Of a DNA stretch of 64,000 nt, positions 63,946 through 64,000 are shown piece by piece. The notes beneath the pieces are model-generated. The model worked only from the letters and a program-made list of their open reading frames with translations. It did not search any database and was not told the origin of the DNA. The stretch covers positions 2,577,217 through 2,641,216 of the forward strand of contig NZ_CP063311.1 in NCBI RefSeq assembly GCF_015245355.1. The letters run 5' to 3'. This stretch comes from Anabaenopsis elenkinii CCIBt3563. Its GTDB lineage: Bacteria > Cyanobacteriota > Cyanobacteriia > Cyanobacteriales > Nostocaceae. Both the position numbers and the translations under genes were made by a program. The stretch's first letter is position 1. Each line of letters opens with the position of its first letter.

Positions 63946-64000
63946 CTACACCCCCATAGTTAGAAACCAGGGGCACTGTGCGCGTTTTCTGGTAGGTAGT

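Overview
The window comes from a cyanobacterium. It carries photosystem II genes (psbA, psbV, psbQ), plastocyanin (petE), a ferrochelatase with a chlorophyll-binding tail, the cyanobacterial protoporphyrinogen oxidase hemJ, a GUN4-domain protein and many GCGATCGC (HIP1-type) octamers. The AT-rich spacers, short tandem repeats of GGGAGCA or AATCCTTCC type, dispersed hairpins and the insertion sequences fit a filamentous, Nostocales-type genome. That placement is inference; no rRNA or other taxonomic marker is present, and I found no tRNA, rRNA or CRISPR array.

Layout. 1-5.1 kb: small hypothetical protein, histone-deacetylase-family hydrolase, a complete insertion sequence (copy 1), an unreported 45-residue membrane protein, recR, and a secreted subtilisin-like protease. 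5.2-6.9 kb: psbA (Q130 form) with promoter and terminator, then a HIT protein. 6.9-10.5 kb: a mobile-element graveyard, with two inverted copies of a TTA-flanked miniature element (one split by a complete IS4-type element), an Uma2-family gene broken by a 101-bp miniature IS630-type element, and an usher-like remnant. 10.6-20.2 kb: housekeeping and photosynthesis genes (YifB/ComM ATPase, purB, hemH, hydrolase/HugZ pair, an SDR with an inserted CIA30 domain, petE, psbV). 20.5-24.3 kb: two sugar ABC permeases and sdhA. 24.6-30.9 kb: conserved hypotheticals, a tight DOMON-like/sugar-kinase/N-acylglucosamine 2-epimerase set, a methyltransferase and a DCC-family oxidoreductase. 31.1-35.8 kb: psbQ, TPM and LemA proteins, a ThiO-like oxidoreductase and a hydrolase. 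36.1-37.2 kb: copy 2 of the first insertion sequence, immediately upstream of hemJ. 37.9-47.2 kb: panD, ppa, an Hsp70-like ATPase, a HEAT/GUN4 protein, DUF362 protein, aspA and pgsA, with several debris-rich spacers. 47.2-54.2 kb: an exopolysaccharide/nucleotide-sugar cluster (rfbB, SDR, glycosyltransferase, sugar transferase, gmd, fcl). 54.2-62.3 kb: 5-formyl-THF cyclo-ligase, an orphan sugar permease, a 1324-residue coiled-coil/actin-like ATPase protein, a DUF2232 membrane protein and a CobT-family protein. 62.35-64 kb: a second mobile-element mosaic (group II intron fragment, complete IS630-type element with a probable -1 frameshift, TnpB remnant and terminal hairpins).

How the genes fit together. 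The tetrapyrrole genes hemH and hemJ, a HugZ-like protein and a GUN4 protein are scattered rather than in one operon. psbA, psbV, psbQ and petE serve photosynthetic electron transport. gmd and fcl give GDP-fucose and rfbB gives a dTDP-4-keto-sugar, feeding the glycosyltransferase and the priming sugar transferase for a surface polysaccharide. The kinase/epimerase pair looks like an amino-sugar salvage module.

The most rewarding signals are the nested mobile elements with readable target duplications, a possible HCF173-like SDR/CIA30 protein in the same window as a psbA with a palindromic leader, a structured intergenic region near 39.3 kb, the giant Hsp70-like protein, recR without a normal start codon at its conserved N terminus, and a coupled chain of tiny reading frames at 43.6 kb. 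I saw no convincing wholly new defence or biosynthetic system.
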